A DNA stretch of 64,000 nt from the NCBI GenBank assembly GCA_039555135.1, contig CP114179.1, forward strand, positions 3,348,001-3,412,000, written 5' to 3'. Source of the stretch: Phycisphaeraceae bacterium D3-23 (lineage in GTDB: Bacteria; Planctomycetota; Phycisphaerae; Phycisphaerales; Phycisphaeraceae). A program made the translations under genes and the position numbers. The notes beneath the pieces were generated by a model. That model was not told the origin of the DNA. It ran no database searches and worked only from the letters and a program-made list of their open reading frames with translations. Positions 7,615 to 16,664 of this stretch are shown in pieces (the first letter of the stretch is position 1; each line of letters opens with the position of its first letter).

Positions 7615-9234
7615 CTAGGGCGTTGCCGACGCGGGCAGTGCAGCGGTGGCGGGGGTGTTGAGTGCGGGGCCGCGTGCGAGGGGGATGGCAAGGACGGCGG
7701 CGGCGGCGAGGGTCCAGCCGGCCCAAGCGGCGACGGCGCGGCCCGGGTGGTTGGCGATGGCGAAGCGTGCGGCGAGCGCGGCGAGCAGGCCCAGGACCGC
7801 CGCGAGCCCGAGCCAGTAGCCGATGTGCATGGACGCGAACAGCGGCGCGCCGGTCGATGAGAAGGCGGGCCACCAGTCGGGGAGGTCTTGCCCCAGCCAG
7901 CCGAGGATCGGCAGCGCGAGCGAGAGCAGGGCGGTGAGCCCGATGGCGACCCACTTGCAGGAAGTCCAGAGGTGTGCGTGTCGGCCCTCGCCCGAGAGGT
8001 TGTGGAAGTGCCGCATGAGCTGCCCCAGCGCGAGGGAGGCGGGTGCGATGACGCCGAGCAACGCGCCGTACCGGGCCGGGCCCGGCGCGAACGCGAGCAG
8101 GACGCCGGCGGAGATCATCCACGCGGTGCCCAGCAGGAGTCGGCGTCGCGGCTCGCCGGTCGACGGGCTGAAGGCGAGGAGGAGGGCGGGGATGATCCAG
8201 ACGATCCACACGCCGGTGAGCACGGTCATCGCGAGGGTGCGCCAGAGGACGGTGACGAGGTAGCCGAGCAGGGTCGTTCCGCCCGCGCGGGGCGAGAGGG
8301 TGGAGAGCCAGTGCTGCCAGCCGTCGGGTGTTGATTCGTGGACGTAGATGGCCCAGGGCGTAACGACGAGGGCGGCGACAGCGACGGACGCGAGCAGCCC
8401 GAGCGTGTGGCCCACGCGGTACGGGCACAGCATCGCGATGACGAGGATGGGGATGGCGGCGATGGGCACGGCGATCGGCCCGCCGGTGAGCATCACGGCG
8501 CCCAGGGCCGCGCCGCACACGAGCCAGCCGAGGAACTGGCGCAGCAGCGACGGGTTGCGCCGCAGTGGGCGCATCGCCCACAGCGCGGCCGCCATCGCCA
8601 GGGCCGACCATGCCGCGATCGGCACGTCGGGCACGGCGATACGCCCGAAGAACAACAGCGCGGGCATCGTCATCGCGATCAGCGCGCTGAGCGCGCCGGT
8701 AAGCAGCCCGCCGATATTGTGCCCGGCCCAGAAGACCGAGCCGATCAACAGCAGCGTCATGAGCACCGTCGCGCGGCGGACATCGGTCTGCGCCGAGTTG
8801 TTGACGGGCTGGCCCTGGCCTAGCGAGATCGCAACGACGTGGAGCCAGGCCGCGCCCGGCGGCTGGTCGTAGCGCAGGCGACCCAGGTCGACGGGGACCC
8901 AGGGCTCGAGCGCCTCGTCGCTGCCTTTGAAGTCTTGCCGGCGTTGCCAGGTCTCGATGGCGGTGCCGACCGCGCGTTCTTCGTCGTGGGTGAATTGGCC
9001 TGGCCGGCTGAGGTCGATGAGCAGCGGGATCGCGGCGACCAGGAGGAGGCCCAGGAGGATGAGCCAGGCCGTGCCGACATCGCGCCGCACCCGCGGCCGA
9101 CGGACGCGGGCCGGCGGGGGCTCGATCTCCGGACGCGGAGGCGGTGTCGGCTTGGGGTTGGGCTTGCGCACAGGTTCGGGCGCGGCGGTACCGGGCTCAT
9201 CAGTCTCTTCGAGATGGTAAGTCGCGTGGGGCAT
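7615..9234 (-). CDS. Membrane glycosyltransferase, ArnT/PMT-like (GT-C fold)
   Basis: The 539-residue integral membrane protein begins with a Pro/Arg-rich cytoplasmic tail of about 50 residues, then a first helix (TAWLILLGLLLVAAIPLLI). A periplasmic loop carries FTHDEERAVGTA, where the acidic pair matches the metal/donor-binding residues of GT-C enzymes. About ten further hydrophobic helices follow. ArnT-like enzymes move sugars from polyprenyl-phosphate donors to lipids or proteins on the outer face of the inner membrane. The donor and acceptor cannot be read here. It lies downstream of the transglutaminase gene, separated by an inverted repeat at 9362-9450. Confidence 0.75.
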   Translation of the reverse strand: MPHATYHLEETDEPGTAAPEPVRKPNPKPTPPPRPEIEPPPARVRRPRVRRDVGTAWLILLGLLLVAAIPLLIDLSRPGQFTHDEERAVGTAIETWQRRQDFKGSDEALEPWVPVDLGRLRYDQPPGAAWLHVVAISLGQGQPVNNSAQTDVRRATVLMTLLLIGSVFWAGHNIGGLLTGALSALIAMTMPALLFFGRIAVPDVPIAAWSALAMAAALWAMRPLRRNPSLLRQFLGWLVCGAALGAVMLTGGPIAVPIAAIPILVIAMLCPYRVGHTLGLLASVAVAALVVTPWAIYVHESTPDGWQHWLSTLSPRAGGTTLLGYLVTVLWRTLAMTVLTGVWIVWIIPALLLAFSPSTGEPRRRLLLGTAWMISAGVLLAFAPGPARYGALLGVIAPASLALGQLMRHFHNLSGEGRHAHLWTSCKWVAIGLTALLSLALPILGWLGQDLPDWWPAFSSTGAPLFASMHIGYWLGLAAVLGLLAALAARFAIANHPGRAVAAWAGWTLAAAAVLAIPLARGPALNTPATAALPASATP

Positions 9235-9361
9235 AGGCGGCCCGACCGCGCAGCGCGCGTCGGCAGGCGATTATTCTACCCGGGGGGTCGCGCCGGCGGC
9301 GCTCGAGTGTGCAGCGCGCTGCGGGCTTGCCGATAAAACCGTGTCGATGACCGCCTAGGTT

Positions 9362-9450
9362 CTGTCTGTAAAGGAAAAGTGGCACGGGCGTCCCGCCGTG
9401 ATGGATCGCAATCCATGGCCGAGACGGCCGTGCCACCATTTTCAGACAGG
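9362..9450. repeat. GTGGCACGG inverted-repeat element
   Basis: The left end CTGTCTGTAAAGGAAAAGTG plus GCACGG is mirrored by CCGTGCCACCATTTTCAGAC plus AGG. A smaller palindrome, ATGGATCGCAATCCAT, sits inside. The 89-bp element fills the gap between the transglutaminase and glycosyltransferase genes. Confidence 0.6.
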
Positions 9451-9452
9451 GC

Positions 9453-11837
9453 CTACTGCTTACGCACGGGGCGGCCGGCCTCGGCCAGCGTCTGCTCAAG
9501 GCGGCGCAGGTGGGCCTTCACCCGGCCGCGCCGCTCGTCGTCGAGGTGGCGGTAGCCGAAGCGGACCTCGTAGAACAGCTCGGTCAGCGCGACGACAGGG
9601 TCGAAGCACATCGGGTCGTGCTCGGCGAGTTCCTGCGCAAAGCCGTAGGGCGACTGCCAGTGAGGCCTGACGTGGCCGTGGCGTTCGAGTGTTTCGAGCA
9701 TGGCGATGTAGAAGCGCAGCTGACGCGCGAGCCCGCGACGTTTGGCACGCGGCAGCGCGGTGAGCTGGAGCGCGACCATCCGGCGGTGGCGCATGATCAG
9801 GAGCCGCACCAAGCTGTAGACCGCGATGAGCAGCGCGATGCTTAGCAGCCCGAGTGAGAAGTAGCCGACCGTGTCGAGCTCGACATCCTTGGCCTGGTCG
9901 TCTGCCCAGTCGGCGAAGCCACCGGCCCAGCGGTCGGGGCCCTGCGTGACCAACGCGCCGATCGCGCCGAGCATTTTTTCCTGCGAGAACTGGTCGTAGG
10001 TGATGACGGTGTTGATCCAGCGGAACTCGAAGTGGTCGTAGAGCTCGCGGATGCCGGCGAACATGCCGGTGCTGGTCTGGTGTTGCCGGTCGACCTCGGC
10101 GGGCGGGGTCGCGTCGAGCGTGTGCCAGCCGGCACCGGGGCCCAGGTCGACCTCGGTCCATGCGTGGGCGTGGGACTGCCGGACGACGTAGTACCCGCCG
10201 ATGTCGTTGTACTCGCTGGCGCGGAAGCCGGTGACAATGCGCGCGGGGATGCCGACGGTCCGGCACAGCGCGCAGAGCGCGGACGCGAAGAGCTCGCAGT
10301 GGCCGGCCCGCTGGTCGAAGAGGAAGGCGGCGACGGGGTCGCGTGCTGCGGCGCTGGGGTTGTCCGTGGTGTAGCTGTAACGCGAGCGCAGGTCGTCGGC
10401 GAGGGCCCGCCCTGCGGCGAGCCGCTCTTCCGGGGAGGCGGCGGTCAGGTCGGTCTCCAGCCCCGCGCGGCGCAGGACGATCGTGGCGTAGCGCTGTACC
10501 GCGTCGCGTTCGACCGTCCATGCCAGCAGCAGCGCTGCCCCCTCGTCCGCGATTGCGGCACGTTCCGAAGGCGTGAGCCGCTGGCCCGGCGATCGGCTGC
10601 GGCGGTTGGACCAGATCGCGTTGCGTCGGCTCTGTGCCAGCGCGCGGTGGGCGGGCCGAACATCCGGCGCCTTGCGGTGCCAGGTCCGCAGCGAGTACGT
10701 GTGCACCGCATTCATCGGCGACGCGGCGGTCAGCTGCTGGTCCTCCGCGCCGAACGAGACACGCGGCAGTGCCGGGGTCTCGAACCACGACAGCGCGACC
10801 GGCCCATCGACCGGCACGGGCACAAAGACCGTGTGCTCCGCCAGCCGACGCAGTGTGATCTCCGAATGCACCTGCGTGCCCTGGTTCGCGCTGAGCAGCG
10901 CAACCCCGCGGTCGGCACGCAGCAGCGGCACATCGCTCCGTGAGCGGTAGTGCGACCGCGCCCAGATGCGTTCTTCGGCGTCGTACTCATCGAGCACCGA
11001 CCCACGCACCAGCCAGTGCAGGTCCTCGCTGCCGATGCTCTGCCCGTCCATCGTGACGCTGAGGTTCAGCACCGGCTCGGGCGAGCCCCCGCCGATCGAC
11101 CCGCCCGTGAGCTCGACGGTCTGGCTAAAACCCGCGAGCCGCTGGGTTTCCGGGCGGGTGAGTGACGACGCAAACTGCGACCGTTCGCTCCGCGGGGCGA
11201 CCAGGAACACCGCCGACGCGACGAGCGCGCAGCAAACCGTGATCACAACCATCAGCGCGCGGCGCTGCAGGCGATAATGCGTCCCGATGGTGGGCTCGGC
11301 CTGCGTCGGCATATCGCCCTCCATCCCCGCCGCGCCGCGCAGCTGCCGGTCGTGTACGAGGTCGCCCGCGCGTTTGGCCTGCGACGCGACCGCCGTCATC
11401 AGCGTGACGATGCAGTAGACCACGAGCAGGATGCCGTAGATCAGCGTCACCCCGCCTGGCAGCACGCTGGCGCTGATCATCTGCAGGGGGCTCAAGAGCG
11501 CGAGCTGCGCGTACTCACGCCGCTCGCGCTTGCCGAAGAGGATGAGCACCTGCAGCGCGATCGTCAGGTGGCCTACGAGCGCGACGGGCCTTGCGCCGGC
11601 CGTGATGCGGTACTCCAGCAGCACGAGCCCGACCGCGAAGAGCGCGCCGAGGTTGAGCATCGGGCGCGGCAGCCCGCGCGGCGTCTTACCCTCGGTCACG
11701 AACCACGCCGCGACACACAGCAGCCCGACGAGCATCAGCAGCAGCGGCTTGCCGTCCGCGATCGCGAACGCGAGGATGCCCAAAAGCACCTGGAAGAAGG
11801 CCAGTCGGCGGAAGCGCTGGTCGACAGGGTTGGTCAT
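9453..11837 (-). CDS. Membrane transglutaminase-like protein (DUF3488-transglutaminase core-DUF4129)
   Basis: The 794-residue product has an N-terminal block of five to six membrane helices (DUF3488/TgpA type, about residues 15-220) and an extracytoplasmic domain. A transglutaminase core carries the catalytic triad: Cys in QRAGHCELFASAL, His in SHAHAWTEVDL and Asp in WHTLDATPP. One more helix near residue 655 and a cytoplasmic DUF4129-like tail follow. TgpA-type proteins often travel with a DUF58 protein and a MoxR AAA ATPase. Here the DUF58 gene overlaps this start by four bases (ATGA), so the two are translationally coupled, but no moxR is in the window. Substrate and role are unknown. Confidence 0.88.
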   Translation of the reverse strand: MTNPVDQRFRRLAFFQVLLGILAFAIADGKPLLLMLVGLLCVAAWFVTEGKTPRGLPRPMLNLGALFAVGLVLLEYRITAGARPVALVGHLTIALQVLILFGKRERREYAQLALLSPLQMISASVLPGGVTLIYGILLVVYCIVTLMTAVASQAKRAGDLVHDRQLRGAAGMEGDMPTQAEPTIGTHYRLQRRALMVVITVCCALVASAVFLVAPRSERSQFASSLTRPETQRLAGFSQTVELTGGSIGGGSPEPVLNLSVTMDGQSIGSEDLHWLVRGSVLDEYDAEERIWARSHYRSRSDVPLLRADRGVALLSANQGTQVHSEITLRRLAEHTVFVPVPVDGPVALSWFETPALPRVSFGAEDQQLTAASPMNAVHTYSLRTWHRKAPDVRPAHRALAQSRRNAIWSNRRSRSPGQRLTPSERAAIADEGAALLLAWTVERDAVQRYATIVLRRAGLETDLTAASPEERLAAGRALADDLRSRYSYTTDNPSAAARDPVAAFLFDQRAGHCELFASALCALCRTVGIPARIVTGFRASEYNDIGGYYVVRQSHAHAWTEVDLGPGAGWHTLDATPPAEVDRQHQTSTGMFAGIRELYDHFEFRWINTVITYDQFSQEKMLGAIGALVTQGPDRWAGGFADWADDQAKDVELDTVGYFSLGLLSIALLIAVYSLVRLLIMRHRRMVALQLTALPRAKRRGLARQLRFYIAMLETLERHGHVRPHWQSPYGFAQELAEHDPMCFDPVVALTELFYEVRFGYRHLDDERRGRVKAHLRRLEQTLAEAGRPVRKQ

Positions 11838-13135
11838 GCGCCTGCCCTCCCCGCGACGCCGGGCGTCGGCTGGGGCTGCGCCGTGACGCGCCCGGGGGTG
11901 TTGTTGCGTTTCGCGCCGCGCGGGCCCGAGGCGTGCATGCGTAGGACATGTTCGGGCTTGGCGTAGAGCGTGAGCTTTTCGAGGTCGTCGCCGTAGAGCT
12001 CGACGGCGCGTCGTCCGGGGCGGATGCTGCGTCCGCCGCCGCCGCGTCCGGGCCGGACGATCACGCTTGGCGCTTCGCCGGTGTGCCGCTCGATCGCGGG
12101 CGCGCTGCCGGGCACGAGCCGGGCGAGGCGTTCGAGCGCCTGGGTGCGGTGGGGCTGGGAGTGGTGGGGCCGGAGCGCTTCGCCCTCCGCGCCGCTGACG
12201 GTGAGGCCGACCCGGTAGCCGGCGACAAAGGCGTCGCAGATCAGTGACGCCGTGAGCGCGACCGCTTGGTCCGCCTGCCGCATCTGTTCCTCGTCGAGCT
12301 CGCGTGGCGGCGCTTCGACCGATGTCCGCGCAAACACCCCGAGGTCCAGCAGGATCGTCAGCGTCGGCGGGACGGGCTGGGTCAGCTCGCGCGACAGCAG
12401 CTTGCCCGTCCTGGCCGAGTGCTTCCAGTCGATGACCTTGAGCGAATCCCCCTTGCGGTAGTCGCGCAGCGCGTAGAACTCTTCGGTCCCGCCCTCTTTA
12501 TCCAGGTGGTTGAACCCGCCCGCGTCGAGGCGGGCGATCCCCGTCATCGCCTGCCGCGTCATCCGCCGGATACGCGGCAGCACGAGCACCTCGTCGGCGT
12601 CCTCGAACACGAGCGTCCGGCGGAGCAGCCCGAACGGGAAGTCGGAGTGCAACTCGACGCGCTGCAGCGGCAGGACCCCGCGCCGCGCGGGCCAGCACGA
12701 CGCCTGCGCCTGGCACGGCTGACGCCCGGGCAGGTGCATGACCCAGCCCGTCGGCCGTTCGAACAGACGCTTGGGCTTCTGCGACAAAGGCCCCGTCGCA
12801 AGGTAGCCCTTCGCGCCCCGGCCCCACGTCTCGGTGACGACCAGACTAAACGCCGGCATACGCGAACGCTTCTCGATCCGGTAGTGCAGCAACAGCTCCT
12901 CACCCGCGACACCATGCGAGGGCGACACCCGCTCAAGACGGAGCCCACGCATCCCCGCCCATACCCAAACGACCGACACCACCAGCCCGCCCAGCAAGAG
13001 CCCGGCCGCGAGGTACATCATGTTCGCCTGTGAATACACCGCCGCCCCGACCGCCAGCACCAGCACGAACAGGTACGCGTAGCCCGTGGGCCCGATCTCC
13101 ATGCGTGAGCGTCGCGGCTTCATATCGCCCGCCAT
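11834..13135 (-). CDS. DUF58 domain protein
   Basis: The 433-residue product has two N-terminal helices (about 18-65), then an extended beta-rich region, then the DUF58 signature GTEEFYALRDYRKGDSLKVI followed by DWKHSARTGKLLSRE at about residues 215-250. The remaining vWA-like fold includes TLTILLDLGVF. The C-terminal 80 residues are Arg/Gly/Pro-rich. DUF58 proteins are partners of MoxR ATPases and TgpA-like transglutaminases. Its stop overlaps the start of the downstream transglutaminase gene. Either Met1 or Met5 could be the start. Confidence 0.88.
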   Translation of the reverse strand: MAGDMKPRRSRMEIGPTGYAYLFVLVLAVGAAVYSQANMMYLAAGLLLGGLVVSVVWVWAGMRGLRLERVSPSHGVAGEELLLHYRIEKRSRMPAFSLVVTETWGRGAKGYLATGPLSQKPKRLFERPTGWVMHLPGRQPCQAQASCWPARRGVLPLQRVELHSDFPFGLLRRTLVFEDADEVLVLPRIRRMTRQAMTGIARLDAGGFNHLDKEGGTEEFYALRDYRKGDSLKVIDWKHSARTGKLLSRELTQPVPPTLTILLDLGVFARTSVEAPPRELDEEQMRQADQAVALTASLICDAFVAGYRVGLTVSGAEGEALRPHHSQPHRTQALERLARLVPGSAPAIERHTGEAPSVIVRPGRGGGGRSIRPGRRAVELYGDDLEKLTLYAKPEHVLRMHASGPRGAKRNNTPGRVTAQPQPTPGVAGRAGA

Positions 13136-13148
13136 TCTACGCCGAGTC

Positions 13149-13233
13149 CAAGGCGCTCACGCACCCAGGTGAACGCCTTGCAGGGTGCCACGGCCGATCC
13201 GCGCAGCGGCCGCCCGTTGGGCGACGGCTAGAC
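13149..13233. repeat. Two adjoining intergenic palindromes
   Basis: CAAGGCGCTCAC / GTGAACGCCTTG (13149-13180) is a copy of the family at 6330. At 13206-13233 is a degenerate right arm of the GTTTAGCCG family (GCGGCCGCCCGTTGGGCGAC, then GGCTAGAC). The two families lie side by side in one 120-bp gap. Confidence 0.55.
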
Positions 13234-13255
13234 ATGGGAATCACCCGACGTCCGT

Positions 13256-13777
13256 CTACCGCCGACCCTCAAGATACGGCCGCGCATCGCGCAGCGTCTC
13301 GTCGACGATGTCCTCGGGACGGCGCAGCGTGTCCACCCCGACCGGCAGTGTGATCAGCACGCGCTTGCCCCGGCCGGGGATCCGGATCGTCGCGATCGCC
13401 GACTGATGGCCCTGCCGCCGGGCGACCAGCTCGACCTCGTAGTCCAGCATCCCCATGCCGACATGGTCGATCGGCACCGAAAACATCCCGTCCTGGTCGG
13501 CCACGAATCGCCCGAGCTTCTCGCTGCCGATCCCACGCCCGGGTTCATAGATCGCCGACACCGAAGCCCCCGCGCCCGTGTAGTCCTCCCGCGCAAAACG
13601 CGGGTCGTCCGCATCCAACACGATGACCTCGGCCACCGGCCCCTCGACCACCTTGCCCTGCAACACATAAGGCCCCGCGCAGCCGGTCAGCAAGACGCAA
13701 GACAGGACGAGCAAGAACAGCGGCAGCCGCGTGCCGCCCGACTCCACATCACCCATCGCACTTCGCATTTCACACAT
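13256..13777 (-). CDS. Predicted lipoprotein with carboxypeptidase-regulatory-like fold
   Basis: The 173-residue product has a lipoprotein signal (LPLFLLVLSCVLLTGCAGPY) with lipobox LLTGC at about residues 30-34. The mature part is beta-rich (LQGKVVEGPVAEVIVLDADD, GRFVADQDGMFSVPI), resembling the short Ig-like domains that follow an X-G-x-V pattern in exported proteins. It starts two bases after the scpB stop, so it is likely co-transcribed. Met8 is an alternative start. No function can be assigned. Confidence 0.65.
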   Translation of the reverse strand: MCEMRSAMGDVESGGTRLPLFLLVLSCVLLTGCAGPYVLQGKVVEGPVAEVIVLDADDPRFAREDYTGAGASVSAIYEPGRGIGSEKLGRFVADQDGMFSVPIDHVGMGMLDYEVELVARRQGHQSAIATIRIPGRGKRVLITLPVGVDTLRRPEDIVDETLRDARPYLEGRR

Positions 13778-13779
13778 GG

Positions 13780-14439
13780 TTACACCACCGGCTTGAGTTG
13801 ATCGACCTCGGGCAGATCCTTCAGCGTCCCCAGCCCGAAGACTTCCATGAACTGTTTCGTCGTCCCGTACAGCATCGGCCGACCCAGCTCCTCGGCCCGG
13901 CCGACGATCTTCACGAGGTGGCGGTCCATCAACGCACGCAGGACCTCGCCGCTGGCCGCGCCACGGATCGCCTCGATGTCCGCGCGGACGACCGGCTGCT
14001 TGTACGCGACGATCGCCAAGGTCTCGAGCTGCGACGCGCTCAGCTTGTTGTTCTCCCGCGTACGCTTGAGCCCGTCGAGCACATCGGCGTAGTCGGCGAG
14101 CGTCACGACGCGGAAGCTGCCCGCGACCTTCTCGATGCGGAAGCTCCGCCCGGTGCGCTGGTAGACCTCGTTTAATTCGCCGATGGCTTCTTCGACCGCA
14201 CCGCCCGCGCCCTTGATGCCCAGCGCCTCGGCCACCCGCGCGGCGGTCATCGGCCGATCACTGGTCATCAGCGCCGCCTCCGCCCGGGCCGGCAAGTCCT
14301 CGGGCAGGATCAGCGGGGCGGTGGGCTCGTCGGCGTCGGTATCGGCTCCCGCCTCGGCTTGCTCCGCCTGCTCGGCGTCCTCAAAGCCGGTGTCGGGCAC
14401 ATCCACGGCATCATCGGTGTCGGCTTGCTGCTTGCTCAT
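13780..14439 (-). CDS. scpB: ScpB, segregation and condensation protein B
   Basis: ScpB pairs with ScpA to bridge the SMC heads in chromosome condensation. The 219-residue product has a charged N-terminal tail of about 45 residues rich in Asp/Glu/Ala, then two winged-helix domains. Diagnostic segments are EAALMTSDRPMTAARVAEAL, NKLSASQLETLAIVAYKQPV and YGTTKQFMEVFGLGTLKDLP. SMC itself is at 37.5 kb; no scpA is visible in this window. The acidic tail is longer than in classic ScpB. Confidence 0.95.
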   Translation of the reverse strand: MSKQQADTDDAVDVPDTGFEDAEQAEQAEAGADTDADEPTAPLILPEDLPARAEAALMTSDRPMTAARVAEALGIKGAGGAVEEAIGELNEVYQRTGRSFRIEKVAGSFRVVTLADYADVLDGLKRTRENNKLSASQLETLAIVAYKQPVVRADIEAIRGAASGEVLRALMDRHLVKIVGRAEELGRPMLYGTTKQFMEVFGLGTLKDLPEVDQLKPVV

Positions 14440-14499
14440 GGGGACATTGTATCTATCCGCCGCGCCGTCGCCCTGCCCTTGCCGGGGGCGCTGTCGCGG

Positions 14500-15387
14500 T
14501 CAGCGTGCGGTCTGCACCTGGTCGCCGACGGCGATGTCCTGGGCCAGCAGGGTGACTTCGCCGACGGCGCAGTCTTCGTCGAGTGTCGTGATCTTCATGC
14601 TGCCGACATAGACGTCGCCGCGGAAGATGGTGAAGGGCCGGTCGATGGTGAGGCCGTCTTCGGTGCCCAGGTCAATTTCGACGAGTGTCAGGCCGTCGCC
14701 GATTTCATCGACGTTGGTGATGGTGCCGTCGTGTTGCGGGAGGTCGGGGTCGGGGGCTTCGGGGGGATCGTTGTCCGGTGGCCAGATGTCACGGATGATG
14801 TCGAGCTGTTCTTTGAGTTCATCCCGCTCCACTGTCACTGCGGCGAGTGTTTCGTTCAGCAGACGCACTTCTTGCATGTACCGTTCTCGCTGTGCCACGG
14901 CAAGCTCGAGCGCGTTTGACAGTTCTAAAGACGTTGTCGCGAGGATATCGTGTTCGCGCTGATACGCGTCGACCCGCGCCGTCTGTTCTTCCAGTTGCTT
15001 GGCCGTGGTTTCGGCTGAATGCGAGAGGGCGTCGCGCGCCGCGATAAGTTGCGCGTGGGCCAAGCGTAGGGCATTGAGTTGTTCGTCGCGCTCGTCGATT
15101 TCGTTGCGTAGCTGGACCTTGAGGCGTTCTGAGTCCGCCATCGTCTTTTCCATCGCGATGAGATCGAGTTGATGGGACTGCAGCTCGATGGACTGGGCGT
15201 TGAGCTGCTCGGCGAGTACGTCCTGGTCGGCTTGGGCCTCTTGCTCGGCTTCGTCGGCCGCGTCTTCCAGCGCCGCGATTTCGGCGGCGTATGCCTTCGC
15301 GCGGTTGTTGCCAAGGACAACGAACACGATGATCGCGGCAGACAGAACCACCACCAGCCCGGCGAGGTAGGGTGCGAGCTTACTCAT
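14500..15387 (-). CDS. Membrane-anchored coiled-coil protein with C-terminal beta domain
   Basis: The 295-residue product has a signal-anchor helix at residues 7-27 (YLAGLVVVLSAAIIVFVVLG), then about 170 residues of coiled coil, Glu/Gln/Ala-rich with heptads (LEDAADEAEQEAQADQDVLA). A Pro/Asp linker (DIWPPDNDPPEAPDPDLPQH) leads to a compact beta domain ending GEVTLLAQDIAVGDQVQTAR, similar in pattern to MreC-like or FlgT-C-like barrels. This suggests an envelope-spanning scaffold. It is separated from scpB by 60 bases. I do not recognise a named family. Confidence 0.6.
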   Translation of the reverse strand: MSKLAPYLAGLVVVLSAAIIVFVVLGNNRAKAYAAEIAALEDAADEAEQEAQADQDVLAEQLNAQSIELQSHQLDLIAMEKTMADSERLKVQLRNEIDERDEQLNALRLAHAQLIAARDALSHSAETTAKQLEEQTARVDAYQREHDILATTSLELSNALELAVAQRERYMQEVRLLNETLAAVTVERDELKEQLDIIRDIWPPDNDPPEAPDPDLPQHDGTITNVDEIGDGLTLVEIDLGTEDGLTIDRPFTIFRGDVYVGSMKITTLDEDCAVGEVTLLAQDIAVGDQVQTAR

Positions 15388-15672
15388 GCGGCGTTCCTTT
15401 GTGTCAAAGTCCCGGGGCCTGGCTACTTCTCAAGTTAGCAGTGCCACTGAGGAAAATCTACGCTTTTTCAGATGTTTTCTTGTGCAGATTGGAGGAGGGC
15501 TCTCGCTTTTCGGATTCACGATAGCCCGATGTGAATCTGCGGCTGCGGTGGGCGCGGCTGGGCGGGTGTGTCGTGGCGCGTGCGGGAGGTGTGCCGAGAG
15601 GGAAGGAGGAGTGGGTGCAGTGTGAGTAGTGAGCTTTTACGCACGGTAGGTCGGGGGTTTCCCGGGGTGTGT

Positions 15673-15694
15673 ACTGCCCGCTGAAGCGGGCAGT
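15673..15694. repeat. CTGAAG-core palindrome between genes
   Basis: ACTGCCCGCTGAAGCGGGCA plus GT has near-perfect arms around the centre CTGAAG. It has the same core pattern as the palindromes in rimO (140), smc (40624), and at 49459, 54996 and 55947. Confidence 0.55.
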
Positions 15695-15721
15695 CCGTGG
15701 GGGGTGGGTTGTGATGAACGA

Positions 15722-15750
15722 GAAGCCCACGCTCGGTGAGCGTGGGCTTC
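15722..15750 (-). terminator. Strong hairpin past the amidase stop
   Basis: A perfect 13-bp stem GAAGCCCACGCTC / GAGCGTGGGCTTC with a 3-base loop lies 43 bases beyond the amidase stop. On the minus strand it is followed by TCTCGTT, not a clean T run, so termination is likely but not certain. Confidence 0.5.
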
Positions 15751-15792
15751 GGGGACGTGTGTCAGATCTTGCGTGAGTGGGTCGGGCTTCGC

Positions 15793-16512
15793 CTACCCCA
15801 CGTACCTTCGCAGCGCGTCCATGTGGCGTTGGAGGTTTCGGCCCGGGCAGGCGGTGGGGCGTATTTCCTGGTGGCTCTTGACCTGGGCGCGGGGGATGTT
15901 GTGCTGGTGCTTGAGTCGGCGGACGGTGTCGAACAGGGCGTTGAGCTGCTGCTGGGTGGGGCTTTGGCGGTCGAAGTTGCCCAGGGCCATGACGCCGAGG
16001 TTGTTCTCGTTGTTTTGGCCGACGTGTGCGCCCTGGTAGCGGGTGGGCCGCCCTTCCCAGACGCGGCCGGCACGGTCGACGATGTAGTGGTAGCCGATGT
16101 CGGACCAGTTGTTGTTGTTGACGTGGGATTTTCGGATTTTTTCGAGGTGCTGGGCGGTGGAGTCGAAGCCGGTGAAGTCGACGGCGCGTGAGCCCTCGTG
16201 GTGGATGGTGATTTTCTGGATGCCGTTCATCGGGTTGATGTCGGCGAGGACGGGCCCGCCGGCGGACCATCGGCTGCGGGCGATCGCCTGGACGCCTGCG
16301 TGGCCGGCGGTGGGCGGCGGTGTGGCGGCGACGGGGCGGTGGGGCGCGGTGTGGAGGGTGGTGCTGCCGCCGGGCGCGGGGCGTGCGGGGTAGCCGTCGG
16401 GCCAGTCGACGCGGGGCCGGTTTCGGCTGGCGGTCTGCTGGGACTTGCACCCCGAGGCGAGGAGGATCGCGCCCATCGATGCGGCCAATGCTTGGCGTCT
16501 TGTCAGTCCCAT
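15793..16512 (-). CDS. N-acetylmuramoyl-L-alanine amidase (PGRP/Amidase_2), exported lipoprotein
   Basis: The enzyme cuts the amide between MurNAc and L-Ala in peptidoglycan. The ATG ending at 16512 gives 239 residues; a longer upstream frame passes through a repeat and is rejected. The N-terminus GLTRRQALAASMGAILLASG has a twin-Arg pair and a lipobox ending LLASGC, suggesting Tat export with lipidation. Residues of the Amidase_2 zinc site are visible: His in ITIHHEGSRAV, and His and Cys in VKSHQEIRPTACPG. The catalytic Tyr lies in DIGYHYIVDRAGRVWEGRP. Planctomycetes have peptidoglycan, so a role in wall turnover fits. Confidence 0.88.
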   Translation of the reverse strand: MGLTRRQALAASMGAILLASGCKSQQTASRNRPRVDWPDGYPARPAPGGSTTLHTAPHRPVAATPPPTAGHAGVQAIARSRWSAGGPVLADINPMNGIQKITIHHEGSRAVDFTGFDSTAQHLEKIRKSHVNNNNWSDIGYHYIVDRAGRVWEGRPTRYQGAHVGQNNENNLGVMALGNFDRQSPTQQQLNALFDTVRRLKHQHNIPRAQVKSHQEIRPTACPGRNLQRHMDALRRYVG

Positions 16513-16664
16513 CGCGGCCCCTGTCTGTGCAGTGCGTCCTTGGCGTCGGGTCCGGCTCGGCTGGCTCCGTCCAGACCGATCGCCCGTGTTTATACCGTAT
16601 CGGTGGTCGGTTGGGTAATGTCTGAGTTTATCCACCCACGCGTGGCCGGGCGGGTGTGGGCGTT

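Larger units (their letters stand above)
15388..15792. other. Gene-free spacer with two hairpins
   Basis: No supported gene in 405 bases. The left part should hold the promoter of the coiled-coil gene. Two palindromes near the right end, at 15673-15694 and 15722-15750, are listed separately. Confidence 0.4.

Noticed and set aside
15458-16450. 330-residue Arg/Pro-rich frame over the amidase gene
   Set aside because: It is an out-of-frame reading of the amidase gene, whose zinc-site residues are clear.
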